Below, in pieces: positions 7,845-16,236 of a stretch of DNA of 64,000 nucleotides. Each line of letters starts with the position of its first letter. Position 1 is the first letter of the stretch. The notes beneath the pieces are model-generated. The model ran no database searches. It was given only the letters and a program-made list of their open reading frames with translations, and had not been told where the DNA came from. A program made the position numbers and the translations under genes. The stretch is from the NCBI GenBank assembly GCA_030587405.1, contig JAUQZD010000049.1:1-64000 (forward strand), written 5' to 3'. Source of the stretch: Candidatus Freyrarchaeum guaymasense (GTDB lineage: Archaea > Asgardarchaeota > Jordarchaeia > Jordarchaeales > Freyrarchaeaceae).

Positions 7845-9932
7845 TTATTTTGCTCTCCGCAGTAAGGCGACGTATGCGGATATGGCGACGTATGCTAGCG
7901 CCCACGCTGCGGTGAGCTGGAGGTCCAACATGGATGTTGGGATGGACGCAGCGTGCATTAATCCTGCCGCCGAGAGGAGGGCTGCAGCCAGAGAGAATGC
8001 TAGGGCCCTCCTGAAGTTTCCACGGTTTAGGTCTGATATGATGCTTCCCCAGATGAGGCCTATTAGGGTTGCGTTTAGCCCTAGGAAGGCGATCCCCGAC
8101 CAACCGGTCATGAGTGACGCGTAGTTAAAGGTGGTGTTAACCCCGTAGCCGTACATTCCAAGGTACTGGGCGTATGGTATTCTAACTATGAGTCCTCCAA
8201 CGTCCACGGGGATGTAGAAGACGTCGGTGAGGATCCTGTATGGTGCGATTGCGTCGCTCATGGCAGTCCCCGTCAACGAGAAGGTGAAGTTGAGGGCGAG
8301 CATTGTTGCGATCATCGAGAAGAAGTGGGGGGTTATCGCCGACGCTACTGCAAATAGGTCCCCCCACGTCCTGCCTTCACCAAGAAACTTGCTTTCCTCG
8401 TAGACCTCCCTGAAGGCTTGGATGACTGTTACTCCTCCGATGAACAGGAGGGAGGGGGCCACAACCGTGATTGGTAGGATAAGGGGGACAAGGTAGAATA
8501 CTCCAGTCCATGTTAAGGATAGTAGGAGGAGGCTTGAGATGATGGGGTACCCCGACTTAGCCCCAATTTTAACGTATCCAGAGGAGCCAACGTAGTTAAC
8601 TGTTGGGATCCAGCCTCCGAACGGCACACTAAGCAGGCTTGCACAAGCGTCTATCACCATAATGGTTGAGGGGGAGTAGCCGTTTTCTTTAATCCAGTCT
8701 TCTAGGTCTTCACCGCTAATGCCGAGGCGGCGTGCCAGCTCGATGTTACATGCCTTCGTGTTAGCGTAGCTTTCAAGAGTGTCGTAGACTTGGAGGGGGA
8801 CAGCAACTGCTGCAACAGTCGGGAGAACGTTTAATCCTCTCCCTAAGATCTCAGGGTGGAAGCTGAAGGTCATCATCGAGAAGCAGCCGAGGTGGGCGTA
8901 TGGGGCGGGGTCTAAGCCGAGGACATAGGCAAGCATGAATTGAGGCCCCACACCACCGAAGACATGGATCCACACCTCCTTAAAATAGAAGGCGGGGTCC
9001 CCTAAAGGGGAGAGATAGCCTAAATACAACGTGTTGATGACCACCATGACCATTCCAGCTATTAGCGCTAGCGGAACCGTGGGAAGCTTGCTGGCGCCAG
9101 CCTTCAATACTAACCCGCTGAGCATTATTACCGCTACGATAACCCCTATTGCAGGGTTGAGTTGAGGCCAATCGTTCATGGCGCCATAGATGCCTCCAAT
9201 AGGGGTTCCAGCGGCAAACGCGAAGAGACCCGTTATTATCCATGCGAACCCTATACCAGCTACCGTCCCTAGAACTCCAGGGAGGGGTAGGTGGTTCTCG
9301 ATGTGATCTATTAAGCCTAACGCTAGTGCAGCCTCTAAAGCGGAGCAGAGCAGGTTTGCCGTTATGGCGACAGACACAGCCGTGTATAGGTCTAGGTTGA
9401 GGACGTGCTGGAAGGTAACGATGACCCCTGAGAGCATCAGGAAGGCGGCGGGGATGCTTGGACCGAAGGGTGGAGACGTGAAGGAGACGCCTGTTTCAAC
9501 TGTTTTCTTGTAGGCGTAGTAGCTGTACGCTATGCTTCCCGTGAGGGTTGCTAGGGCGCTTGATGAGAGGAGGGATGAGATGAGGGGCCAGGGTGTGTGG
9601 GGGGCGTATATTTGGAAGTCTGGCGGGATTGGGTACCCCGTGCTGACCACGGCTGGAATTTCAATTCCACAGATTCTTATTACTCCTATAAGGTTGAAGG
9701 GGGCGTTGTAGATTCCTGTAATAGCTGAGAAGTACCATGCGGGGAGATAGCTGGTGCGCCATATGATAGGGAGTATGGACCCTATCAGGAGGAGCTTGGT
9801 GAAAACGTCTCCGAAATGGAGGAATGCCGCGTTCAGGTCCTCCTTACCCCAAAAGCTTATGCTTCCACGTCCGAGCATGCTCGCCACGAAGTCCTTTAAG
9901 CATCCTCTCTCCGTGGGGGATTGCCCGTTCAA
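7845..9932 (-). CDS. NCS2/AzgA-like nucleobase permease
   Basis: This 695-residue integral membrane protein has about 14 hydrophobic segments. The signature region of the nucleobase:cation symporter-2 superfamily is recognisable: LESYANTKACNIELARR, then STIMVIDACASLLSVPFGG, then YVGSSGYVKIGAKSGYPI. This corresponds to the ESxANVKAAN...TTxIENxAGxxxxGARTG block of uracil/xanthine permeases. It is longer than usual (about 430-500 residues), with extended loops. It starts at a TTG with GGAGG 8 bp upstream and follows purM by 15 bp, which supports a purine base as substrate. Family membership is read from motifs; the substrate is inference. Confidence 0.6.
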   Translation of the reverse strand: MNGQSPTERGCLKDFVASMLGRGSISFWGKEDLNAAFLHFGDVFTKLLLIGSILPIIWRTSYLPAWYFSAITGIYNAPFNLIGVIRICGIEIPAVVSTGYPIPPDFQIYAPHTPWPLISSLLSSSALATLTGSIAYSYYAYKKTVETGVSFTSPPFGPSIPAAFLMLSGVIVTFQHVLNLDLYTAVSVAITANLLCSALEAALALGLIDHIENHLPLPGVLGTVAGIGFAWIITGLFAFAAGTPIGGIYGAMNDWPQLNPAIGVIVAVIMLSGLVLKAGASKLPTVPLALIAGMVMVVINTLYLGYLSPLGDPAFYFKEVWIHVFGGVGPQFMLAYVLGLDPAPYAHLGCFSMMTFSFHPEILGRGLNVLPTVAAVAVPLQVYDTLESYANTKACNIELARRLGISGEDLEDWIKENGYSPSTIMVIDACASLLSVPFGGWIPTVNYVGSSGYVKIGAKSGYPIISSLLLLSLTWTGVFYLVPLILPITVVAPSLLFIGGVTVIQAFREVYEESKFLGEGRTWGDLFAVASAITPHFFSMIATMLALNFTFSLTGTAMSDAIAPYRILTDVFYIPVDVGGLIVRIPYAQYLGMYGYGVNTTFNYASLMTGWSGIAFLGLNATLIGLIWGSIISDLNRGNFRRALAFSLAAALLSAAGLMHAASIPTSMLDLQLTAAWALAYVAISAYVALLRRAK

Positions 9933-9947
9933 GCCGTTGCCTCCAGG

Positions 9948-11036
9948 CTACATTATGATGGTTTCACCCTTCGGCGTGACGACCCTTATCCCCCTCTTCT
10001 CGACGACCTTCCCTATTACTGTTGCGTTGCAGCCATGCTTTCTGCATGCTTCAACGGCTTCCTCAGCTGTTTCCCGGCTTACTACCATTACGAATCCAAC
10101 TCCCATGTTAAACGTCCTGTACATCTCATAGTCGTCTATTCCCCCAAGCTCTTGGATGTCTATGAAGACTGGCTGCGGCTCGGGTACTTCTAAAACCATT
10201 CCTATGTTCCCGTAGCAGAGCCTGTTTAGCTTGCTGAAGGCTCCACCGGTTATGTTGCCTAAACCGTGGACTTCCGACACGCTTATCGCCTCTAACACTT
10301 CCCGGACATAAATCCTAGTCGGCTTCAATAAGGCCTCTCCGACCTTCTCGCCTGAGACGGGAAGCTGGTCTTGGACGCCCAGCCCCGCCTTGTCGAAGAG
10401 CACCTTCCTAGCTAAGGTGAGACCATTCGAATGTATACCGCTACTCGGAAGCCCTATAACCAAGTCTCCAATCTCGATCTTTTCCCCAGTGATCACCTTA
10501 TCAACGTCTACCACGCCAACACTCATCGCTGAAAGGTCGAATCCTTTCCCTGGGACAGCTCCTTTTATCACGTCGGGCATTATAGCAGTCTCGCCTCCAA
10601 CCACAGCCATACCAGCCTCTTCCGCACCAGCCACAATACCCTTCATTATCTCAGAGATCATATCCTCGTTTGGCTCCTCAACAGCCAAGTAGTCCACCAA
10701 CGCTACAGGCTCTGCCCCAACGCATATTATATCGTTTGCGTTCATCGCCACGCAGTCTATGCCAACCGTATCATACTTATCCATGAGCTGCGCTATCAGA
10801 ACCTTCGTTCCAACCCCGTCACTGTGTAGAGCTAAGGCTTTCCCCCCACCTACATCTATCAGGTTAGCGTAGTGTCCGAACTCGCCGAGAACCTTCCCAA
10901 ACTTCCCCTTCCTCAACTCAAACGTCTTCTTGACGAGCCTACCTATCTCGCTGTGAGCAGCCCTCGCCCTATCTATGTCAACGCCAGCCTCCTTGTAGGT
11001 GAGCTTACCCTCACTCAAGCAGACCACCACATGCAC
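9948..11036 (-). CDS. purM: Phosphoribosylformylglycinamidine cyclo-ligase (AIR synthase)
   Basis: This 362-residue PurM makes aminoimidazole ribotide from FGAM using ATP, the fifth step of purine synthesis. Landmarks are LTYKEAGVDID at the N-terminus, HSDGVGTKVLIA, AMNANDIICVGAEPV, VVGGETAIMPD, SSGIHSNGLTLAR and NITGGAF. The open frame begins at a GTG at 11036, but bacterial homologues begin nearer SEGKLTYKEAG, so the TTG at 11018 is also possible. It is co-transcribed with the permease downstream. Confidence 0.95.
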   Translation of the reverse strand: MHVVVCLSEGKLTYKEAGVDIDRARAAHSEIGRLVKKTFELRKGKFGKVLGEFGHYANLIDVGGGKALALHSDGVGTKVLIAQLMDKYDTVGIDCVAMNANDIICVGAEPVALVDYLAVEEPNEDMISEIMKGIVAGAEEAGMAVVGGETAIMPDVIKGAVPGKGFDLSAMSVGVVDVDKVITGEKIEIGDLVIGLPSSGIHSNGLTLARKVLFDKAGLGVQDQLPVSGEKVGEALLKPTRIYVREVLEAISVSEVHGLGNITGGAFSKLNRLCYGNIGMVLEVPEPQPVFIDIQELGGIDDYEMYRTFNMGVGFVMVVSRETAEEAVEACRKHGCNATVIGKVVEKRGIRVVTPKGETIIM

Positions 11037-11086
11037 CTAATTAGCACGCACTTTTTAAGGTTGACGAGGGAGGAACTGCACAAATA

Positions 11087-11572
11087 GTGGAAACACTGGA
11101 AACACTGGAAGTGACGGTTACAGAGGTTGTTATATTCTTTGAAGTTAAGGGTGTATGTGAGGGAGGGAAGTTGGCAGCGGCAAGCAGGAACTTCATCCAG
11201 GCGGTTCTGCCCTTAAGCGAACTGGGGAAGCTGGATCCTAAGGAGGAAGGCAGAAACGCTAAGGTTCTTCAGGTTGCAAGGGTGGGAGCGTATAGGGTCT
11301 CATTCACGTTCCGTGGGTTGCCGTACCAGCCTAGAGCTGTGAGGCTCTTCATCGAAAAGAACGAGAGAAGATTCAACCTTCTCAGGGAAGGAATTAGAGC
11401 ATCCCAAGATGGGATACATTTCACTACTATAGTTTTCGACAGGAGAACCCTGCAGGAACTTTACTTCCTTCTGATCAGCCACGGAGCAAGTGTGAAAATA
11501 GAAAGGATAAGGCATTCAGCTTCAAGAAAGCTAGGGGGAATGGTTTGGAAAGCGGTTCATGAGCTCTCGTGA
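11087..11572 (+). CDS. Hypothetical protein, 161 aa
   Basis: I do not recognise this protein. It is soluble and basic, with predicted alternating strands at the N-terminus (VTEVVIFFEVKG) and a C-terminal helix. There are no cysteines in metal-binding pairs and no P-loop. It starts at a GTG (GTGGAAACACTGGAAACACT, a short tandem repeat), about 50 bp divergent from purM. No operon partner is apparent. Confidence 0.6.
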   Translation: METLETLEVTVTEVVIFFEVKGVCEGGKLAAASRNFIQAVLPLSELGKLDPKEEGRNAKVLQVARVGAYRVSFTFRGLPYQPRAVRLFIEKNERRFNLLREGIRASQDGIHFTTIVFDRRTLQELYFLLISHGASVKIERIRHSASRKLGGMVWKAVHELS

Positions 11573-11617
11573 ACCGCCTCAACCACCCCCTCCCCCCTTC
11601 CCCTTCTTTTACGTTGT

Positions 11618-11947
11618 TTATTCAAGGGATGCACCACAGTTAGGGCAGAATCTTGACTGCTTCGGGATTTGCTCGCCACAGTAAGGGCAGTACATGTATC
11701 CAGGAGCTGGCGGGCCTCTTACTTCCTCTTTACGATGCGGCTCCGCAACCTTCTCCTCCTTAACTTTCACCGGCTTTGGCGGGGTTGGAAGCTTAACTTT
11801 CTCCTCCTTTTCCCCGCTGACGGCATCAACTACCACGAGGAGGAGGCCCAATACCACGCTTAGTATTCCTATAATAGGCATCAGGAATAGGAGTAGTATT
11901 CCTGCTATTATGCCAATTATTCCCAAAACGAATGTTATTTTAAACAT
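11618..11947 (-). CDS. Small membrane protein with C-terminal zinc ribbon
   Basis: This 109-residue protein has two N-terminal membrane segments (about 1-45), a charged Lys/Pro-rich linker and a C-terminal zinc ribbon (CPYCGEQIPKQSRFCPNCG). Such proteins are common in archaea and have no defined role. The linker would place the ribbon in the cytoplasm. It is a single gene, convergent with the hypothetical gene at 11087-11572 and separated from it by a pyrimidine-rich stretch that may act as terminator. Confidence 0.75.
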   Translation of the reverse strand: MFKITFVLGIIGIIAGILLLFLMPIIGILSVVLGLLLVVVDAVSGEKEEKVKLPTPPKPVKVKEEKVAEPHRKEEVRGPPAPGYMYCPYCGEQIPKQSRFCPNCGASLE

Positions 11948-12277
11948 TACTGGTCCACCTCATAACGAAGTGTCACGCTTTAGCCTCGTTCATCTCTGTT
12001 TTACACATTTAAAACCTTTTTCATCAAAGTAGGCATCGAACGTGTATATCTAAGTGTTTAGTGATGGTTCCCGGGAGGGAAGAATGGAAAAACTAATTTT
12101 TGTTTAACCGTTGGTGAAGGATGAAACCTCCTTCTGAAAGAGTGCCCTTTTCGCTTACGGGTGGAGGGCAAGGGTACACCATTCGCTTAGCGGTGAGTTT
12201 AGGTTCAATTTTCAATGTTTTCTGGGGGAATACTTGGTTTTTTATTTCCTCCTCCTTCTAAAGGAGGATGGAAGAAC

Positions 12278-13813
12278 TTGTGCGGGGAAGGATGCTTGAC
12301 GAGTTCTTCGGCTGGTGTTTTAGACCCTGCCATAGGATTCTACCTTGACGAGCTCGAGACAACGAGGGATATCGCCATACCCGATAACCCTCTAGATAGG
12401 GTTATAGGGCAGGAGCACGCCGTTAAGATGGCTAGGCTGGCTGTGAGACAGAGGAGACACCTTCTTCTGGTTGGACACCCCGGCGTCGGCAAGTCGATGA
12501 TCGCTAAGGCCATAGCCTTCCTCCTCCCCCCTCCCAGGGAGGAAGTGTGGGTGGTGCACAACCCAAAAAACCCTGAAAGGCCTCTGGTGGAAGTGGTGAA
12601 AGGAGGGGTGAAACGTGGAGAAACGCATGTTGGCGAAATGGTTACTCCGCGCGAGATCCCATTTGACGTGGCTGTAAAGCTGGGCTACGGATGCCGAGTA
12701 TGCGGGGGGTTGAGCTCGGCTACGCTTCCTGTCTGCCCTTACTGCGGTGAAAGGAAAAGCGTCGAGGAGGGAGGGTTCTCGTCTCCCTTCAGGGATCTTT
12801 ACGAAAAACTTGTTTTCCCCGTTGAGCAAAAAAGGTTTAGGAGAGCCGTGCCGCAGACTATTAAGGGGGAGGGAGGGAAAGAGGAGGTAATCGTTTACGA
12901 AGCTGTGGATCACAATCCGGAGAGCCCTTCTGTAAGGGTTCTGAGGCAGAATGACTTGGAGGTTTTAGGGGAAGTTGAGAGGTCTAGACCAAGGAAGGTT
13001 CTTGTCTCCCTCAACAGGAAAACGTTTGTCCAGGCAACCGGGGCAAGCGAGACCGAGCTTTTAGGAGACGTGCTCCATGACCCTTATGGAAACCACCCCG
13101 AGCTTGGAACCCCGCCTTATAAGAGGGTTGTTGCCGGGGCGATCCACGAGGCCCATGAAGGGGTATTATACATAGACGAGCTCCCCCACCTGGGACGTCT
13201 CCAGAGCTTTCTCTTAACGGCGATGCAGGACAAGAAGTTTCCAATAACAGGCAGGAATCCTCAGAGCAGCGGCTCTAACGTGAGAGTTGACGGTGTTCCA
13301 TGTGACTTCATATTCATAGGGGCATGCAACATACAGGACCTACCTAACATACTCTCGCCGTTAAGGTCGAGGATTCAGGGTAACGGGTACGAGGTGCTCT
13401 TGAGGTCTACGATGCCCGACACACCCGAGAATAGAGCTAAGATAGCGCAGTTCGTGGCGCAAGAGATAGTTTCCGACGGCAGGATCCCTCACGCCACAAG
13501 GGAGGCTGTGGAAGAACTCGTCAGGGAGGCCGTAAGGAGGGCTGAGGTGATAGATGGCGAGAAGAATGCGATAACCTTAAGGCTAAGGGATCTAGGGGGG
13601 GTGGTTAGGGTTGCCGGTGATCTGGCCGTGGAGGAGGGAAGCAGCCTTATAGAGAGGCGGCACATGCTGCACGCTATAAGAATATGTGTTCCGGTCGAAG
13701 AACAAGTCAAAAGGAAGTTCGGATCGTTTGAGAGGGCGGTGGAGAAGGAGGTATCACATTACAGGGCTAAACAAATGTTAGCTAACCTTGACGGGTTAGC
13801 CCGTTACGGGTAG
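12278..13813 (+). CDS. Lon-like AAA+ ATPase with zinc ribbon, no protease domain
   Basis: The protein has about 511 residues. The AAA+ core resembles archaeal LonB: P-loop LLVGHPGVGKSM, Walker B GVLYIDELPHLGRL, ITGRNPQSSGSNVR, VPCDFIFIGACN as sensor 1, and an arginine finger in LSPLRSRIQ. Where LonB carries membrane helices after the P-loop, this protein has a CRVCGG...CPYCGE zinc ribbon. It ends after the lid helices, so the Ser-Lys protease domain of LonB (normally about 200 residues more) is missing. It is therefore probably a remodelling ATPase. The open frame extends up to 12215, but AAGGAGGATGG favours the TTG at 12278; the TTG at 12296 is also possible. Confidence 0.75.
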   Translation: MCGEGCLTSSSAGVLDPAIGFYLDELETTRDIAIPDNPLDRVIGQEHAVKMARLAVRQRRHLLLVGHPGVGKSMIAKAIAFLLPPPREEVWVVHNPKNPERPLVEVVKGGVKRGETHVGEMVTPREIPFDVAVKLGYGCRVCGGLSSATLPVCPYCGERKSVEEGGFSSPFRDLYEKLVFPVEQKRFRRAVPQTIKGEGGKEEVIVYEAVDHNPESPSVRVLRQNDLEVLGEVERSRPRKVLVSLNRKTFVQATGASETELLGDVLHDPYGNHPELGTPPYKRVVAGAIHEAHEGVLYIDELPHLGRLQSFLLTAMQDKKFPITGRNPQSSGSNVRVDGVPCDFIFIGACNIQDLPNILSPLRSRIQGNGYEVLLRSTMPDTPENRAKIAQFVAQEIVSDGRIPHATREAVEELVREAVRRAEVIDGEKNAITLRLRDLGGVVRVAGDLAVEEGSSLIERRHMLHAIRICVPVEEQVKRKFGSFERAVEKEVSHYRAKQMLANLDGLARYG

Positions 13814-13901
13814 CTGAATGAAACATTGTGAAACATAAACTTAAAAGTTAGCTTCTATTCTTCCTTTAACGGTCTTCACGTTCACTTTAGGCGGTGCTTA
13901 C

Positions 13902-14723
13902 ATGACTGAGAGAAAAGCTGAGAAGCTTTGGAGGAAGCTTGTGAAGCCCGTGGTTCCAGGCTCCAAGAAACTTTACGAGCTTTACCGCATTTACACGTTT
14001 CTGGGTGTTAAGAGGGGGGAGCTCCTGCTCGACCTGCTGGAAAGGTTTTCACCAACCAGAGGAAGGTTTTTCCTTGATGTTGGGTGTGGCGCCGGAGGGC
14101 TCGCCATAGCTTTCACTAAGAGGAGCCTTGCAACGGTCGCGTTCGACGTCGACCCAAGGTATTTAGAGGTTGCAAGGGTGTGGGGGGAAGAGGAGGGAGT
14201 CGAATTAAACCTGCTCCTTGCGAGCGGGGAGAACATGCCTTTCAGAGGGGGGAGTTTCGACTTCGTAGCGTGCAGCGACCTGATAGAGCATGTGCATAAC
14301 CCCGACAAGCTAGCTGAGGAGGTAGCTAGGGTTCTAAGGAGCGGGGGGTTCCTCTACCTAACGTGCCCCAATAGGATCTCTCCAAGGCTCGTGTGGAGGG
14401 ACAATCATTACCTCCTTCCCTTCTTCACGCTCCTTCCAAGGCGGATGGCAGACTGCTACGTTAAGGCTACTAAGAGGGGGGAAAGCAACGAGGTCTTCTT
14501 CCTGCCAACGTACCCGAGACTGGTGAAAATGTTCGAGAAGGTTGGAGTGAAACTTTACTCACGAGAACTCGAGGAGAAAATTCGGGAGGCTGAGAGGGCC
14601 CTGTCATTCCTCAAGGAAACGAGACTCTACAAAACGGTAATGCACATAGTCGAGTTCACTTTAAAGCACTTCTACGTTAAATGGATATGTCCAATATGGA
14701 TTTTCATAGGCAGAAGAAAGTGA
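13902..14723 (+). CDS. SAM-dependent methyltransferase (class I)
   Basis: This 273-residue protein has a Rossmann-type SAM-binding domain: motif I LDVGCGAGGLAIAF near residue 55, the acidic ribose-binding turn VAFDVDPRYL, and SFDFVACSDLIEHVHNPDKL before LRSGGFLYLTCPNR. This matches the UbiE/Methyltransf_11 group. The C-terminal third is basic with an aromatic end (FYVKWICPIWIFIGRR) that might sit at a membrane. The substrate cannot be deduced. A weak hairpin with a following T run, at 14748-14786, may end the transcript. Confidence 0.8.
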   Translation: MTERKAEKLWRKLVKPVVPGSKKLYELYRIYTFLGVKRGELLLDLLERFSPTRGRFFLDVGCGAGGLAIAFTKRSLATVAFDVDPRYLEVARVWGEEEGVELNLLLASGENMPFRGGSFDFVACSDLIEHVHNPDKLAEEVARVLRSGGFLYLTCPNRISPRLVWRDNHYLLPFFTLLPRRMADCYVKATKRGESNEVFFLPTYPRLVKMFEKVGVKLYSRELEEKIREAERALSFLKETRLYKTVMHIVEFTLKHFYVKWICPIWIFIGRRK

Positions 14724-14747
14724 GAAAGGAAATAAATGAAAGGTTGC

Positions 14748-14792
14748 GGTGGAGGAAGAGGGGCTCAACTATTACCCTCTGCCACCCCTTTT
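14748..14792 (+). terminator. Possible hairpin terminator after the methyltransferase gene
   Basis: GGTGG...AGAGGG pairs with CCCTCT.CCACC around a 12-nt loop, with a small internal loop, and is followed by CCTTTT. It lies in the 110-bp gap before the XPB gene. Confidence 0.35.
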
Positions 14793-14878
14793 ATCACTGT
14801 TAATGATGAGTTATTGGGGGAGGAAAAGTAGAAATTATGGGATTACAATTTTTAAATTTGGTTAATAAGGTGGGTTTT

Positions 14879-16222
14879 ATGATTAGGCTTGAGTACGATA
14901 AGGGCACCATTGTGATCCGTGGCATGCAGGTTCCCAATTCCAGGTGGGATGATAGGGTCAATGCCTACCGTGCCCTAGCCATGTACTACCGGGACATCGT
15001 AGACTACCTTAAGGCTTCGAAGATACGGTTTGAAGACAGGGTTCTTGACCTCGTGCCGTGCCCTGCTCTTAGGCTTAACTTGGAGTTAAAGGATTACCAA
15101 GAGGACGCTGTTAGGGCATGGGTTGAGGCTGGGAAGCGTGGCGTTATGGTTATGCCTACCGGGTCGGGGAAGACGTTCGTGGCTATGAAGGCGATGTCCA
15201 TTATATCGGAAGCGACGCTGGTTGTAGTGCCGACGTTAGACCTCATGGATCAATGGGCCACCCGCCTGTCAGAGATGTTTAACGTTTCCGTGGGCGTTTA
15301 CGGGGGAGGAGAACACGTCCTTGGCCCCGTCACCGTTGCAACGTATGACACAGCCTACCTTAGGATCGAAGAGCTAGGCAACAAGTTTTCACTAATAGTT
15401 TTCGACGAGGTCCACCATCTTCCATCACCCGGCTACTCGCAAATAGCCGAGATGTCGGCTGCACCGTATAGGATGGGGCTTACGGCGACTTACGAGAGAG
15501 CTGATGGGCTACACGTTGAGCTAGCAAGGCTCATAGGAGGGGTGAGGTATGAAGTTCCAATCAGAGAGCTAGCTGGTAGGCACCTTGCCGAGTACGAGAT
15601 ACGTCGCATCCTTGTCGATCTCTCCCCCGAGGAGCGTGAAGAGTACGAGAAGGCGTACTCTGTTTACGTTAACTACTTACGGGAGCATAACCTCTCCATG
15701 AGCTCGCCGGAGGACTTTAGGAAGCTAGTTCTGAGGAGTGGCAGGGATCCGAGGGCGAGGGAGGCTCTCCTAGCAAGGCACAAAGCTAGAACCATTTCAA
15801 TAAATTCATCAGCTAAGCTGGATGCACTAACGAAGATTCTTGAAAGGCACGTCAATGACAGGATAATAATATTCACCGAGCATAACAGCTTGGTTTACGC
15901 TGTAAGCACAGCGTTCCTTATCCCGGCGATAACGCATAAAACCCCTAAGAAGGAGAGAAGCGAGATTCTCAGTAAGTTCAGGAATGGAGAGTACCGGGCA
16001 GTGGTGACGAGCAAGGTGCTTGATGAGGGTGTAGACGTCCCTGAGGCAAACGTAGGCGTCATCTTAGGGGGAAGCGGGAGCAAGAGGGAGTTCATCCAGA
16101 GGCTGGGGAGGCTTCTAAGGAAGAAGGAGGGGAAGAGGGCTGTGCTCTACGAGATCGTGTCTAAATCCTCCGAGATAGCGATCTCGAAGAGAAGGCGGAA
16201 GGGTTTAGAGCAAGCAACGTAG
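14879..16222 (+). CDS. XPB-type DNA helicase/translocase
   Basis: This superfamily 2 helicase of about 447 residues is the archaeal homologue of the TFIIH subunit XPB. It has a short N-terminal damage-recognition-like region, P-loop MPTGSGKTFVA near residue 95, DEVHH near 176, AAPYRMGLTATYERADG as motif III, IIFTEHN, and the final QRLGRLLRKKEGK. It acts in DNA repair together with the nuclease Bax1, whose gene follows directly. The ATG at 14879 is preferred to an in-frame one at 14837 because AAGGTGG precedes it and a TATA-like TTTTAAATTT overlaps the longer version. Confidence 0.92.
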   Translation: MIRLEYDKGTIVIRGMQVPNSRWDDRVNAYRALAMYYRDIVDYLKASKIRFEDRVLDLVPCPALRLNLELKDYQEDAVRAWVEAGKRGVMVMPTGSGKTFVAMKAMSIISEATLVVVPTLDLMDQWATRLSEMFNVSVGVYGGGEHVLGPVTVATYDTAYLRIEELGNKFSLIVFDEVHHLPSPGYSQIAEMSAAPYRMGLTATYERADGLHVELARLIGGVRYEVPIRELAGRHLAEYEIRRILVDLSPEEREEYEKAYSVYVNYLREHNLSMSSPEDFRKLVLRSGRDPRAREALLARHKARTISINSSAKLDALTKILERHVNDRIIIFTEHNSLVYAVSTAFLIPAITHKTPKKERSEILSKFRNGEYRAVVTSKVLDEGVDVPEANVGVILGGSGSKREFIQRLGRLLRKKEGKRAVLYEIVSKSSEIAISKRRRKGLEQAT

Positions 16223-16236
16223 CATGATGGCGGAGA

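Noticed and set aside
12392..12913. 173-codon minus-strand frame inside the Lon-like ATPase gene
   Set aside because: No domain is recognisable and the sense frame encodes a clear AAA+ protein with all motifs.
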